Positions 11,226 to 22,727 of a stretch of 64,000 bases of DNA are shown one piece after another. Source of the stretch: Silene latifolia (lineage: Eukaryota; Streptophyta; Magnoliopsida; Caryophyllales; Caryophyllaceae); the NCBI RefSeq assembly GCF_048544455.1, contig NC_133537.1:20149541-20213540 (forward strand), read 5' to 3'. The notes beneath the pieces are model-generated. The model had not been told where the DNA came from and did not search any database. It saw nothing but the letters and a program-made list of their open reading frames with translations. The position numbers and the translations under genes are program-made. Position 1 is the first letter of the stretch, and the number at the start of each line of letters is the position of its first letter.

Positions 11226-12090
11226 CTAACATCGTCCTTTGAAGGGAGTATGCGGTTCAGTGGTAGGAGATGATGTGGGTGTAAGAAGCAGCGGAGGTTG
11301 AGGAGATGATCGAGTGTAGGAATGGTTGTGTGAGGAGCGGTTTTGAGTTTGAACCGCAAGAGCAGTGGCAGGAAAGAAAGGAGTCGGGTTAGTTTGTTTT
11401 ATTGTAAGTTCATGGTTAATTAGTTTCTCGTGAAGGGAATCAAAGAAGATGGTGATATCACGATTGCGAACAATTTCAATAACCGATCGATGGGAGTCAT
11501 TAAGACCACAGAGAACTTTGGAGATTATGTCCTCGTTGTCCATGGGCTTGCCTAGGCCGAGCTGCTAGTTTGTTAGTGTAGGTTTTAATTTGGGTCATAT
11601 AGTCGGATATGGTGAGGTTACCTTTGGTAAGGGATTCGATGGTGTCCTTGACTTGGAGAATATGACCCCGAGAGGGATTAGCATAGGTGTTGGCGAGAGT
11701 GAGCCAAGCATCATGAGAGGTGATAGTATTGGTGAGGAGGGAGGCTATGTTGGTGGGAAGTGTGCCAATGATAGCACCAAGAATGAGACGATCTTGGCGC
11801 TGCCAATAGTGAAGGCTAAGATTAGATTTGGTTCTTTTTGTGGTTTCATCTGTGATGGTGTCGGGTGGAGCAGGGTAAGTTCCGTCCACAAATTTCAGCA
11901 AGTCATAGCCAGAAAGGATGCTGGAAATTTGATTTTTCCAATTGAAATAGGTTAGACGGGTAAGTTCCTTGCATTGAGAGAGATTAACATCAATGAAGGG
12001 AGTTTTTGGGTTGAGAAAGTTAGGGATAATATTGCTATGGGGAGCCATGAGGAAGAAGGTAAGAAGGGATGGGTGAAGAAAAAGAGGCAC
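11226..12090 (-). pseudogene. Copia gag
   Basis: The frame from the ATG at 12048 (MAPHSN...) encodes a copia gag N-terminal half: LTYFNWKNQISSILSGYDLLKFVDG, WQRQDRLILGAI, HDAWLTLANTYANPSRGHILQVKDTI, ISDYMTQIKTYTNKLAA. A frameshift near 11540 moves to the second frame, which carries MDNEDIISKVLCGLNDSHRSVI and a Gln/Pro-rich tail. The zinc knuckle CxxC...HxxxC is only partly visible near 11170-11230. It sits about 90 nt downstream of the 5' LTR, as usual for copia. Confidence 0.8.
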
Positions 12091-12145
12091 GGCCGAAAAA
12101 AAAAGTGATTGTAATTGAGAGTCGGATCTTACAAGCTCGATACCA

Positions 12146-12355
12146 TGTTAGAAAAGAAAAGAATAGGTTTTGAATATTTTAATTGTATTGATTTAATGAG
12201 TACAATATTTATAGTGTTTACATGTATAAGAATTAGGAAAGGAATAATACAATTACCTAAACTATGTCCTAAATAATTACAGAAAAGATGCTAGAAGTAA
12301 CGACCAAGTAACATATATACGGAAAATATATACATCATTATTCTAATGATTAACA
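12146..12355 (-). repeat. Short 5' LTR of the copia element
   Basis: 210 bp with TGTTAG...TAACA ends, directly abutting a primer site (TGGTATCGAGC, 12135-12145, one mismatch to the iMet type). A TATAAATA box lies at 12206-12213 on the minus strand. The next bases, AGCAA, are one half of the target site. Confidence 0.8.
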
Positions 12356-12893
12356 AGCAAAACAAGATATCCAATACGGTTTCCAACACCGTATCGGATA
12401 TCCGGTTTTTTAAATCACCTTTTTTAGTATCCTTATCCGATATGGTTTTTGCGTATATACGGAAACCGTATATCTGATTTTTCCGTATATCAAGAAACCG
12501 TATATCCAGTATCCGTTTTTCAGCCTCATGTAATTTAATATATTTTTTCCTTTTCTAAGTGTGATTGTTTGTTTTTTTAGTAACTTAAAAGTGTTTTAAA
12601 AAGTTATAAGAATAAATAACTTATAAAGTTTGATACTAAAAAGGCTTAATCACCAACATATTAGATATTTTGTGATTTATGTATATATTTTAATATTTTA
12701 TTCCCGAAAAAGGGAATCGTATCGGATACCGTATATCCGGTTTCATATTTTGCCGATCCTTATCCAATACGGTTTTTAAAGAACCGTATCGGATATCCGG
12801 AAATTCGTATCGGATATCTGGAAATCCTTATAATTAAATTCGTATAGCGTATCGGATACGTATAATAAAACCGTACCGTATAATTGTTAGTAT
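12356..12893. repeat. Palindrome-rich repeat, copy A (CCGTATATACGG-like)
   Basis: Two blocks (12366-12520, 12715-12890) densely packed with variants of CCGTATATCCGG, CGGATATCCGG and ACCGTATCGG around an AT-rich spacer. The right block aligns well with 52960-53118. It resembles the subterminal repeats of a DNA transposon, but terminal repeats and TSD are not readable here. The copia LTR abuts its left edge, so copia probably inserted into it. Confidence 0.55.
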
Positions 12894-13019
12894 TTTAGAT
12901 CATATTAGACTCATCTTATGATAATAAAATTACTAATTAATTTTATAAGACGGTCTAAAATCAACATGCATGCAAACTAAAATAAAATTAAGGAAGAAAA
13001 ATCCTCACAATTGTAATAT
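12894..13019. other. AT-rich spacer, nothing recognised
   Basis: No ORF, promoter or repeat boundary that I can support. Confidence 0.5.
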
Positions 13020-14184
13020 GGCAATATTATGGGCACAACAAAAGACTCCTTCTTTTGTTGTTCTTGTGCTAAAAGTTGATGGATGATCCTCCTAATATTC
13101 AAGATAGAGTATCTCCTAATGTGAATACCCAAGACTAGCCCAAAATCCTATATATTACTAACTAGATAATATGTAGGATAACCTTGTTTTATTATGTAAT
13201 ATTATTACTTTAATAATATTACATAATGTATATTATTTATTGTGAATTTACTTGATGGAGATCAACTAATTGATCAAAAGTAAAAGATGAAAAAGTTGAA
13301 GATAAAAATGTTTTTTTTCCTTCAAAAGAAAAAAAAAAAAAAAAATCGGCCAAGAGGTTGATATTGGGAGAATTTTAGACTTGAAAATTGACCCATGCAA
13401 ATGTGTAATGAAGGGGTATATATAGTGAATGAAATGTATAGAATTGATGGGAACATCCCATGTGATCTAAACAAACAAACACTAACATGTGGAGGTCAAT
13501 ATTTAACCTATAAAACTGGTTTATATGGACCTCATATGGTCCATTTCGATTTTCGACATTTGTCTCACAAATACTTATAAGTCTTATATTTAATTATCTT
13601 ATATAATTAAATATTAATTTGATTATTTAACAATTAAATAATACAAATTAAAAACTAATGACCACTTAACATTTAGGTAATTATTAGACTATTTTATCAA
13701 CATAAAATGTGTCTGATGATCCCTTATTAGCTAACTTTAAAACCTCTTGTAAATTTAAATAGTTAATTACCTCCGCCTCAAAACATATACACATATCGTA
13801 TAAAACTAATTAATTAATAAATTCTAACTTATATTTATTAATTAATTATCACATAATTAAATAATAAATCCTCTTGGCCCGAGTTCGTAACCCGTCATCA
13901 AATAATATACTCACACGACTTATTGAAAGTCAATAAATACAAGGATTTAATTAATTTGTATCTCATACAAATAATTAGTTTTTCCATTTGGGCATCATCC
14001 TATAGGTGTGACCTAAAGGGATCGGTGATCACCGTAGTCATCACGTGATAATGTCAAACTCTAGTCAGCCAATCATTACCAATTAACGATGACCAGCTGA
14101 CAAAAAAATAATATAAATCCCTGATATTCCTTTTACGAGATTTAATATATAAACGCACTTATTGTGGAGGACACTACTCCAACA
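13020..14184 (-). repeat. Solo LTR-like copy related to the nested copia LTR
   Basis: Read on the minus strand from 14184 it starts TGTTGGAGTAGTGTCCTCCACA, close to the nested copia LTR (TGTTGGAGCTTGTGTCCTCC), and shares GGTGATCA...CC(C/T)TTTAGGTCACACC and TATAGGA...GATGCCCAAA with it. A TATATATA box at about 13418-13427 is followed by leader-like sequence. No primer site or coding sequence follows, so it looks like a solo or truncated LTR. The left end is uncertain (TG end not identified) and no TSD is confirmed. Confidence 0.55.
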
Positions 14185-14295
14185 ATAATTTTGCTCTGCC
14201 CTAGATAACAGACTAACGTTGTAACTGTTTTACCTCAAATAATCGTAACATGTTAGAACAATAATATGGCAATAGCACTTGTAGTAAAATATCAT

Positions 14296-14358
14296 TTTTT
14301 TTTTGGTGTAAACCATCCGGTTTCATCCGGATTCGAGCCGGGTAGGACCACTAGGGCG
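14296..14358 (-). mobile_element. Short SINE fragment with 12-bp target-site duplication
   Basis: A 63-bp insert flanked by perfect direct repeats GTAAAATATCAT (14284-14295 and 14359-14370). On the minus strand it holds a pol III B-box-like GGCTCGAATCC and ends in a run of A, the layout of a tRNA-derived SINE. The A box is not evident, so it is probably 5'-truncated. The internal CATCCGG repeats form a small hairpin. Confidence 0.7.
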
Positions 14359-14370
14359 GTAAAATATCAT

Positions 14371-14847
14371 GAAAGTTGCGTATTATTACCGAAAAGATAA
14401 ATTCTTACGGTTTTCTTACTGAAAGATTATAAGGAAATTATTCAAAAAGGATTTGAATTATGAATATTGTGAATTGATTTGTTTCGATGAATACAATACA
14501 ATAAATAACTCATTGTCTTTACCCCGTCGATTAAATACCTTAGTTTATTTAATCGTTATTAAATCTCATTTACATAAATACTACCTAAAATTTTTAATTT
14601 TGCGAAAAAAACTACCTAATATTTTTTAAATTTTGTTGAACACTCCAAATTCTAAAACTAATGATTAAATTCGACAAATGTTTTGCCAAATTTACTAAAA
14701 TTCCGACAAATAAGTGAAAATGTCAATCGAATTAGTTGAAATTTCGTCCAAATTAGCCACAATCTCGGCCAAACTAATCAAAATCGTAGTAAAAAAATTA
14801 TAGTAAATGAGTTAGCTGTAACTACTCAAAACAGTTGACGGTGCTTA
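14371..14847. other. Non-coding flank of the nest, with an inverted-repeat motif
   Basis: No gene. 14575-14637 (AAAT-ACTACCTAAAATTTTTAA..., GCGAAAAAAACTACCTAATATTTTT) is repeated in inverted orientation at 50619-50710 on the other side of the nest. The chromovirus target site GCTTA is at 14843-14847. Confidence 0.5.
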
Positions 14848-16222
14848 TGTAACACCCCCATATATACCAAGGTCCCTTACCAAGGATCACCCTAGCATAT
14901 AATGGTGCTACCATCTCGATTACCCGAGGTAAGTATATCAAAATGGACCATGAAAGAACAATTATTAAAGTATAATGTTAACAAAATACATCGTCTCAAA
15001 ACAGGAAACCAAAGTAATAAGAATATAAATCCAAGTACAACAAAGCCAAGTATCTAAAACTCGTGACAGCGAAAGCTAAGAATCTAAGTGATGGCATCCC
15101 ATCCTCGTGCCCGTAACTAATATGAAATCATCACCTGTCACAATCTGCTCACCATCCCCGAATGGATTACCACAGTTTTATAAAACATAAACGAGGCCAG
15201 TTCACTAAATAATCAAGATAAGGCGATCACAAAGGAAACAACCAAAGCAATCCAATACAACTGTATAACCACTCTCCCAACTCCATTAGTATCCAGTAAC
15301 CGACTACACACCTAAGAGTGTAGCCCTGCTAGATTACCCATCGCAACATGTAATCCTTACCGCCAGTGGGGGACCGCAGCCTTGCCCACCTAAGCACCGC
15401 TCATCGCAACGAGCAATAACCCATGTCCATTAATGTGCACACCCCCCCCCCCCCTTGTGAAAGGAACCACAAGGGGCGAATCAAGGGTGTGAAGCCATTC
15501 CCTAATAATGACTCCACTCAGCCGAGGACGCACCTCGCAAACATAGACAAACAACAACCAATCCAACAACCAAGAAAGACAATTCCAATAATGATAATAA
15601 TCATGCCAATACAACAATCAATCCATCTTAAATCAATTAAACAGGCAAATGAGTAGGGAAACCCTACCTTATCACTGATCCGAATCACAAGTACACAACG
15701 AAAGCTAGAATAAACCTCTACAAATCCTTCACCTAACAACTACCACAACAATTCTAATCAAAAACATGCCAAGCTACCTTTTTCCCAACACTAACCATTA
15801 GGGAAAACCCTAAAAGACAAATCTAATCAAAAGACACGAAACTTGTGACTTACCGACGAAACTGATGCGAAAGCGATGAACGGAAGACTCACAAACGATC
15901 AATTGCCTTGAGAGTGATTAAGGGTGATTAGAGGAGTGAAGAACGTAGTTTAGGTTTTGGTAAAATGAATAGAAACTTTTACACGAGGTTTATATAATCT
16001 TTAATCACTCTTAATCAAACCACGGAAATTAATCCCGTCAGACTGGTTACTCAGTCGAGTAACTGGAGTACTCGGTCGTGTACGACTTACTCGGCCGAGA
16101 ATTATACTACTCGGCTAAGTGTTCCTGGGCAGTTGCCGGACCATAAAATACACGACACCTTACTCGACCGAGTTAGCCCTATTCGGACAAGTAAGCTAGA
16201 ATCAGAAAACCGTGGTATCACA
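14848..16222 (-). repeat. 3' LTR of the outermost chromovirus
   Basis: 1375 bp, TGTAACACC...TATCACA ends. It carries the stem-loop series (about 15303-15476), TATATAAA at 15989-15996 (minus) and a partly decayed palindrome cluster (16047-16199). A run of 13 C at 15442-15454 corresponds to only four C in the other LTR. Confidence 0.85.
16047..16199. promoter_or_regulatory. Palindrome cluster in the 3' LTR, ACTCGGCCGAGT family
   Basis: About seven copies, several mutated (ACTCAGTCGAGT, ACTCGGTCGTGT, ACTCGGCTAAGT). It lies just upstream of the TATATAAA box on the minus strand. Confidence 0.65.
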
Positions 16223-16479
16223 GTCTTCCCTCCTTAAAATGAACTTCGTCCCCGAAGTTCATACCATACCAAATACAAAAAGATACAAAGCAACACTAAC
16301 TACTCCAAGACAACACCCACAACTACTCAGAATAACTACTCACACCGACTATGAACAACAAAAAAACTCATCGCAAGCTGAAAGATACCAACAACACAAC
16401 CATGTTGACCTCAAACTAACTCAAAACATGCATGCGACCATCTCCTACCCCCATTAAAAGACAACGGCTACGTCCCCGT

Positions 16480-16910
16480 AACCAAACATATCTGATAAAA
16501 AAGGTGAGGAAAGCACTCTCTTATAGACTCCTCAGGTTCCCATGTGGCCTCTTCCACATTGTGATTAGACCAAAGTACCTTAAGTAAGACGGTGTCACCA
16601 TTCCTTGTCTTGCGCACCTTACGGTCTAAGATATCCTTAGGAACTTAAGCATAAGTTAGAGACTCGTCTAACTCTATGTTCTCAACTTCAACCACATGTG
16701 ATGGATCACTCACATACTTCTGGAGTTGTGATACATGAAATACGTTGTGGACCTGATCAAGCGATGGTGTTAAAGCTAGCCGTTAGGCTACTTCACCTAC
16801 GCGGTGTAAAATCTCATAAGGGCCGATAAACTTCTGACTCAACTTCCCTTTCTTACCAAACCTCATCACTCCTCGTATAGGTGACACTTTCAAAAGGACC
16901 TTGTCACCTA
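16480..16910 (-). pseudogene. Integrase C-terminus and chromodomain
   Basis: The minus strand reads VGDKVLLKVSPIRGVMRFGKKGKLSQKF.GPYEI, the GPY/F module of gypsy integrases, then VHNVFHVSQLQKY and after further broken sequence LKVLWSNHNVEEATWEPEE, a chromodomain core with its aromatic residues. Chromodomains of this type are known to steer chromovirus integration toward heterochromatin. Stop codons (for example near 16785 and 16650) interrupt it. It lies about 260 nt before the 3' LTR, the expected place. Confidence 0.75.
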
Positions 16911-18005
16911 CCGCGAACTCAATGTCCCTACAGTGCAAATCCGCGTAACTCTTTGTCGATCATGGGCTGCTTTTATCTTCTGCCGAATCAAGTGAACTTG
17001 CTCAATCATATCTTGCACCATCCGTGGCCCTAAATCCACGGCCTCAGCACTATCATCCCAACACACCGGACTCCTGCACTTCCTGCCATACAAAGCCTCA
17101 AAAGATGTCATCCCAATACTAGTGTGATAGCTGTTGTATGAAAACTTGATCAAATCCAGTCTATCTTCCCAACTTCCACCAAACTCCATGGCACAAGCTC
17201 GTAACATGTCCTATAAAGTCTTGATAGTCCTTTGGGTCTGACCATATATCGTAGGATGAAATGTTGTACTCATCTTTAAGGTAGTTCCCATCAAGTCCTG
17301 CAACTCTTGCCAAAACCGTGATATGAACCTCACATCTCGATCTGACACTATATCCTTTGGTACCCCATGTAACCGAACCACATGCTTCCTGTATCCCAAA
17401 GCTAAATGCATCTTAGTCCAAGTATCTTTCATCGAGATAAAGTGAGCTGACTTTGTTAATCGGTCGACGATGACCCAAATCATATTGTTACCTTGCTGAG
17501 TCCTTGGTAAACCCACGATGAAGTCCATAGAGATCAACTCCCATTTCTACTCCGGTACCTCAAGTGATTGAATCTTACCTTGTGGTCTCCTTTCTTCACC
17601 CTTTACTCTCTACCAGGTTAAACACTTAGCCACAAACTTCGCCACATCTTTCTTCATATTAGGCCACCAAAATGTCTTCTTTAAATCCTTATAGAGTTTG
17701 TCACCACCCGGATGTACGGAATAAGGAGTGCAATGAGCCTCTAACATGATCAACTTTTTCAAGTCCATGTCACTAAGTACACACCATCTCCCATCAAAAC
17801 GAACACTCCTATCTGTGTGGATAGAAAACCTCGAAACTGTGCCAATCTCTACCCCTAACTTCCACTCTTGAATCTTGGGATCAAGTTCCTGTTTCCTCTT
17901 TATGTTATCATACAAATCAGGCTTGATAGTTAAGTCACCGATGACTTCACCCCTCCTAATCATATGGATCCCCATCTTAGATATCTCATCCCTTAGTTTC
18001 ATCAA
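16908..18005 (-). pseudogene. Chromovirus integrase
   Basis: Three open stretches. 18005-17610 carries the N-terminal zinc-binding part (HPGGDKLYKDLKKTFWWPNMKKDVAKFVAKCLTW; the expected second Cys is replaced by W). 17537-17211 carries the core with MDFIVGLP (first Asp), DRLTKSAHFI and VSDRDVRFISRFW (second Asp). 17207-16908 continues with ACAMEFGGSWEDRLDLIKFSYNSYHTSIGM and FEALYGRKCRSP. Stops separate the pieces, so no intact integrase can be made. Confidence 0.85.
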
Positions 18006-18560
18006 AGACTAGCAGTGCACAACGAATGTATACTCTTCCTACTCAAGTCATCCGCCACCACATTAGCTTTCCCCTCAAGATAGATGATCTCCATGTCATA
18101 GTACACAATCAACTCCATCCATTGCCTCTGTCGCATGTTCAGCTCTTTCTGTGTATAGATGTACTTCAAACTCTTATGATCCAAAAACACCTTAAAGGTC
18201 ACCCCATAAAGATAAAGCCTCCAAATCTTTAGAGCAAAAACCACGGCACCCAGTTCCAAATCATGAGTAGGATAGTTCTCTTCATACGGTTTGAGCTGCC
18301 TCGACGCATAAGTGATAACCTTTCCGTTCTGCATAAACACACAACCCAACCCATTCTTTGAAGCATTAGTATAAACCTCAAAGTTCTCACTTCCCTCAGG
18401 TAGAGCTAGAACGGGAGCTTTGGTTAAACACTCCTTTAATGTTTGGAATGCCGTTTCACAACTCTCATCCTAACGAAATCTGGTCTCTTCCTCATCAAAG
18501 TTCTCATAGGTCTGACGATCTTAGAAAAGTCTTTAACGAACCTCCTGTAGTAGCCAGCTA
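18002..18560 (-). pseudogene. Chromovirus RNase H
   Basis: The open part (18349-18002) has [50 protein letters not shown] and [15 protein letters not shown], the usual RNase H pattern of Ty3/gypsy pol. Upstream, to 18560, a degraded linker from RT contains FLGLAGYYRRF-like remnants out of frame. Truncated by an in-frame stop at its 3' end. Confidence 0.8.
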
Positions 18561-18696
18561 AACCCAAGAAACTCCGTATCTCAACAACATTCTTCAGTGC
18601 TTCCTAGTTTGTCACCGGAATCTTACTAGGATCCACCGACACACCCTCTTTTGATATCACATCGTCTAGAAAAGCCACTTTCTCTAACCAAAACTC

Positions 18697-19450
18697 TTAC
18701 TTAGGTAGCTTGGCATATAACTGATTATCTCGCAAGCTCTGTAGTACTAACCTTAGTTGTTCCTCGTGCTCCTCCTTAGTCTTAGAGTAGACTAAGATGT
18801 CATCTATAAAAACCACCACAAATCTATCCAAGAACGGACGGAAGATCTGGTTCATAAGATCCATGAACACTGCTGGTGCATTAGTTAACCCAAAAGGCAT
18901 CACCACATACTCATAGTGACCATACCGCGAACGATAAGCTGTCTTTAGAATATCCTCATCTGCAATTCTCAACTGGTGATAACCCGACCTCAAATCGATC
19001 TTAGAAAACACTCCTGCGCCACTCAGCTGGTCAAAAAGATCATCAATCCTTGGTAAAGGATACCTGTTCTACACGGTGACATGGTTTAACTCTCTATAGT
19101 CGATACATAGCCTCACACTACCGTCTTTCTTTTTCACAAACAAAATTTGTGCACCCCAAGGTGATACACTAGGTCGAATGTACCCCTTATCTAACAACTC
19201 ATCCAACTGATTCTTCAACACTTCTAACTCTTTAGGCCCCATCCGGTACGGTGCTTTAGATATAAGTCCCGTCCCCGGTTTGAGTTCAACACTGAAGTCG
19301 ATGTCCTTCTTAGGAGGTAACCCTGGTATCTGGTATGTCAGATGCTGACTGCTCCTCCACACCATATCCCTCACATGGCAAAGGATTAAAGGGCACTTCT
19401 TCCTCAAACATAACTTTAAACTCATTACCACGATGAACTTCATCTTAGGT
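18697..19450 (-). pseudogene. Chromovirus reverse transcriptase
   Basis: The frame 19557-19069 ends in [49 protein letters not shown]. The frame 19011-18697 continues with [15 protein letters not shown] (first catalytic Asp), [14 protein letters not shown] and [13 protein letters not shown], the intact FIDD active site. Stops separate the halves. Confidence 0.85.
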
Positions 19451-19523
19451 TTTACTATGAACCCCCTATATGACACCTTGACTCCCTTAGGCCCCTTTAA
19501 AGACACCCTCTTCTGCCGACAAT

Positions 19524-19860
19524 CTATCTTAGCCTCATACTTATCCAACCAGTCCATCCCACAATAACCTCAAACCTATCCATAGAAAAGTCTAACAGAT
19601 TGACCGGTAAGTCTACTTCGCCCACCACCATGGACACCCCTCTATACAACTTAGAACATGACACCGAATCTCCCGAATGTATAAACACATTATCTTTTAC
19701 CAGTTCATATTCTCCCAAACCCATAGCTAAGGCATGACTCTTAGACACAAAAGACTGGGTTGCCCCGAATCAAACAGAACAAAAGATGGCATGTTATGAA
19801 CAAGAAAAGTACCGGTAACAACGTGAGCATCATTCTCCGCTTCCTACTTGCACATCATAA
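19524..19860 (-). pseudogene. Chromovirus aspartic protease region
   Basis: The minus strand reads an FDSGATQSF-like region (around 19760, now broken), then SHALAMGLGEYELV, LYRGVSMVVGEVDLPVNLLDFSM and F-VIVGWTGW-, the decayed form of the conserved ILGMDWL end of the retropepsin; the next frame restarts with [13 protein letters not shown]. The active-site DSGA is not in a clean frame. Confidence 0.65.
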
Positions 19861-20045
19861 AAAGTTTCCCACTGCTCTTCTAGCCTCCACCCTGAACCGT
19901 GGTAGTTAAAGTAGTCAGCTTGGCTGCCGAGTTCTGCACCACACTGTTGTTCGGATGTTGGAAGGATCCTCCATTATTGCGGTTGTAGCCGCCATTGTTG
20001 TTGTTTTGTCCTCCACAATCCAGCTGGCTTATTACTGGCAAAGCT

Positions 20046-20999
20046 CTAGCTTGGAGCATGCGAAAAGTTTCCCTGATATGTCCCTGGAAAACCCCTTCCT
20101 CCTCTAGCAGCACTTGTACACTCATACCTCTTATGACCCGATCCACCGCGGTTAAAACATGTAAGATTGGAGTTATCACTAGTACTCTGGCCGCCTCCTC
20201 TTCCCCAAGCTCGAGATCCTTCTAAATAACTAGTTCCTCCAGAGAAGGTCCTAGCCTGATTGTGACTGCCCTTCTTGTGACTCGAGTGGTTGCCGCCCTC
20301 ACTCTCGGCCTTTCTTTTCTCTACATTACTTTCCTTAGCCTCCTTGGCCAAGTTCACTAACCTCTCAGCGTGCCCCGCCCTTGCGTAAACCTTTTTCATA
20401 TCTTCGGTGCCAACCCCTTTTCAAAGTGAAGAGCGAAACTCCGTTGACCCAGTTACATATCCTCCGCGTATCGTGACAGCTCTATAAACCAGTGATAGTA
20501 CTCTGTGACGGTCATGTTATCAACCATGGAAAAGGAATCGAACTCAGCTCTCAACTTATGGCGAATGTGCTCCGGCACAAAATGTTCCCTCATAGAACTC
20601 TTGAAATCTACCCATGGGATAAAATTTTGCCCCCGGTTCTTGTAGTATGCCCGAGCCTCCTCCCTCACGTTCAACCACCATACCCCCAGCCTCATCCCTT
20701 AGGTAGAACACAGCCTGTTCCACCATCATATCCTCCGGACACTTAACCACCTCTAGAAAACTCTCTATCTCACGGTGCTAATTGTCAACCAGCTTTGGCT
20801 CACCGGTGCTCTCACAGGTAGTGGGGTGGAGGCGAGAAATGGTGGTGCTCATCCGGGATGCATCCACCGGTTTCTCCTCTTCCTTACCCACATTCTTAAG
20901 TGCCTCCATGAGCGCATCTTGCTGCTCAATCATTCTGGCAATCTCTTCAAGACTCATCTCAGTAGCTTGGATGTATGTAGCCGATCTCTTTGGCGGCAT
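20046..20999 (-). pseudogene. Chromovirus gag
   Basis: The start is probably the ATG at 20999 (MPPKRSATYIQATEMS...), 132 nt inside the Athila-like insertion point. 20695-20453 carries the Retrotrans_gag capsid core (EARAYYKNRGQNFIPWVDFKSSMREHFVPEHIRHKLRAEF, MTVTEYYHWFIELSRYA). 20399-20046 carries the basic linker and a zinc knuckle reading CFNRGGSGHKRYEC, in which the second Cys is Arg, so the CCHC box is dead. Two frameshifts or stops separate these parts. Confidence 0.8.
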
Positions 21000-21032
21000 T
21001 TTGAGTTGATATAACCAAGAAAACGTAAGCAC

Positions 21033-21131
21033 ATAGCCTACGGCTCAAAATAAACAAATCACCTGCCAAAGAATTACTCGGCCGTACTCGGTCGAGTAAG
21101 GACTACTCAGTCAAGTACTGAGACTACTCGG
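21033..21131 (-). promoter_or_regulatory. Left piece of the chromovirus 5' UTR palindrome cluster
   Basis: Three copies of ACTCGGTCGAGT or mutated forms in 21065-21131. The Athila-like element inserted inside this cluster; its target site CTCGG (21127-21131) is itself part of a motif copy. The cluster continues at 48602-48840. Confidence 0.7.
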
Positions 21132-22536
21132 TGATACGTGCATTTTATATAAGGTTTTTACCCTATTTTTCCACGCATTTCTGTGTTATTTATGTAGCAT
21201 CTAGCTACAAATGCCCCCGAATAGTCTACTTTGGTTTGTCTTGTATTAATTACAGGTATGAACCAAAAAGGAGCATAATCAAGCCTGAACTTGACCCGTT
21301 TGCATGCATTTTGGATTAAGAAGAATCGAAGCCCGGAATTTGTCACCTAAGGACGCGTGAAGTGGTTTCGGAAGATGTTTTGAGTTCATCCACGCTGATA
21401 CAGTGCTACTATGCTCGATCGATTAAGTTAACTATTAAATCTGGTCGATCGAGTAGCCTTTGATTATGAGAATCCCCGATCGAGTATTTGCTTTGCTCGA
21501 TCGAGAAGGATGTTTGCTGAGTTCCTCGATCGAGTAATTGCTTTTCTCAATCGAGGTGTTTGACCCTTATTGTTCTCGATCAAGTGGTTTGTTTCTACTC
21601 AATCAAGAGGTTTTGATATTTACGCAATCTTTTAGATTTACTTTTCGGATATTTTTATTGGTATCTTAGAATAAATAAGAAGAGGAGAGGGAACGACGAC
21701 ATCATCTCCTTTCTCTGGCACTTTACTCTTTAGACCTAAAAACTCTATTTCTTGGAATTCCTTTGTTTCGGTACTTTCGTACATTAGTTTCATTTACTTA
21801 ATTATTGGAATTGTTCTTGTTTCTATCATCTCTTTACTATATTTCTTCAACTCTTGTTTGCTTAGTGATTTATTATCATGTTCAAATTAATTGTTTTATT
21901 TGTCTTTATTAATTTCTCTACTTTCATTATGCATAGTTAATTTCCTTATGCTAGGACATAAGGGGAGCCATGGTAATTAGGAAGGTCGTGATTAGGTGAT
22001 TAGGTTTGGTTAGAATTAGGTCTGTGTCATTAATCACCGCATTTAATAGCAATTAGCCTCTTGAGTCGACGCATTTAGCTAGTTGATTTGATATGCCTTG
22101 ACCTAGATCGGAAGATTGGAAGGGGTAAGACCTGCAATGAAAATTAGGACATTCTAATGAGGGCGGAAGCTAAGTTAGTAATGTTTTAGGGCGAATAGCG
22201 GACTGAAAGGACCTTTTTACTACCCTGCAGACCGAGTTCAAGCCGACCTTTGACTCTAGATTGGAGCCCTAGGAAACCATGGTGAACCGACTATCGTAGC
22301 TGTTTTTCTCTCAGGTATTTTCATTAGAATTTATTGCTTACTTCTCTATTATCCCTTTTCTCTTTATCTCCGTTGTTTAGACTGAACAATCAAACCCCCA
22401 AGAAACGGTTATCTAGGCAGACTTAGTTAGCATACAGAATTCCCATCTCCCCGTGGATACGATACCCGACTGCCTCTAATACATTTTATAGAGACCGGTT
22501 GGTTTTATTTTTGATAGGGTTGCGACAACCATGTCA
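21132..22536 (+). repeat. 5' LTR of the Athila-like element
   Basis: About 1405 bp starting TGATACGTGCAT; the end is blurred to ATGTCA where TATCA is expected. It has a palindrome cluster (21413-21610) and no strong TATA box; a weak GAATAAATAAG follows the cluster. Confidence 0.85.
21413..21610. promoter_or_regulatory. Palindrome cluster in the 5' LTR, CTCGATCGAG family (decayed)
   Basis: Eight positions, of which several are changed to CTCAATCGAG, CTCGATCAAG or CTCAATCAAG. In the 3' LTR most of the same positions are intact. The differences are C-to-T or G-to-A transitions at the CpG sites. Confidence 0.7.
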
Positions 22537-22541
22537 AATTT

Positions 22542-22557
22542 TGGCCGTTGCCGGGGA
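22542..22557 (+). other. Primer binding site (tRNA-Asp type, 2-nt deletion)
   Basis: TGGCCGTTGCCGGGGA, the tRNA-Asp site with one GC missing, six bases after the LTR end. Confidence 0.8.
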
Positions 22558-22598
22558 GACGGTGTTATTTTGTTTGCTTTATATTTAGTTTGTCTCCA

Positions 22599-22624
22599 GT
22601 CTCAAGGAATTTGTTCCTTGAGAC
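22599..22624 (+). other. Stem-loop downstream of the primer site
   Basis: A perfect 11-bp stem (GTCTCAAGGAA / TTCCTTGAGAC) with a 4-nt TTTG loop. It occupies the same place and has nearly the same stem as 2316-2343. Confidence 0.7.
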
Positions 22625-22727
22625 AGTTCTCATATTTTTCCTCTAGTGCTATAGTTGTTTTGCAGGTAATCCGTCCTAGAAGAGGGCACTGAAATATCTG
22701 TTATTTCTTACAACTTCATTTGCTAAA

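Larger units (their letters stand above)
8550..12355 (-). mobile_element. Ty1/copia element, 3' end cut off by a gypsy insertion
   Basis: Minus-strand copia element with, from right to left, 5' LTR (12146-12355), primer site (12135-12145), gag, protease region, integrase and reverse transcriptase. It stops at 8550 inside the start of the RNase H region (DYRAIIGGL), where the LTR at 6947-8549 begins. RNase H and the 3' LTR are missing from the window. Several frameshifts make it a pseudoelement. Short LTR and gag type suggest an Ale/Retrofit-like lineage, not proven. Confidence 0.85.

Noticed and set aside
13395-13580. 61-codon ORF starting MQMCNEGVY
   Set aside because: It lies in copia-like LTR sequence across a TATATATA box and has no similarity.
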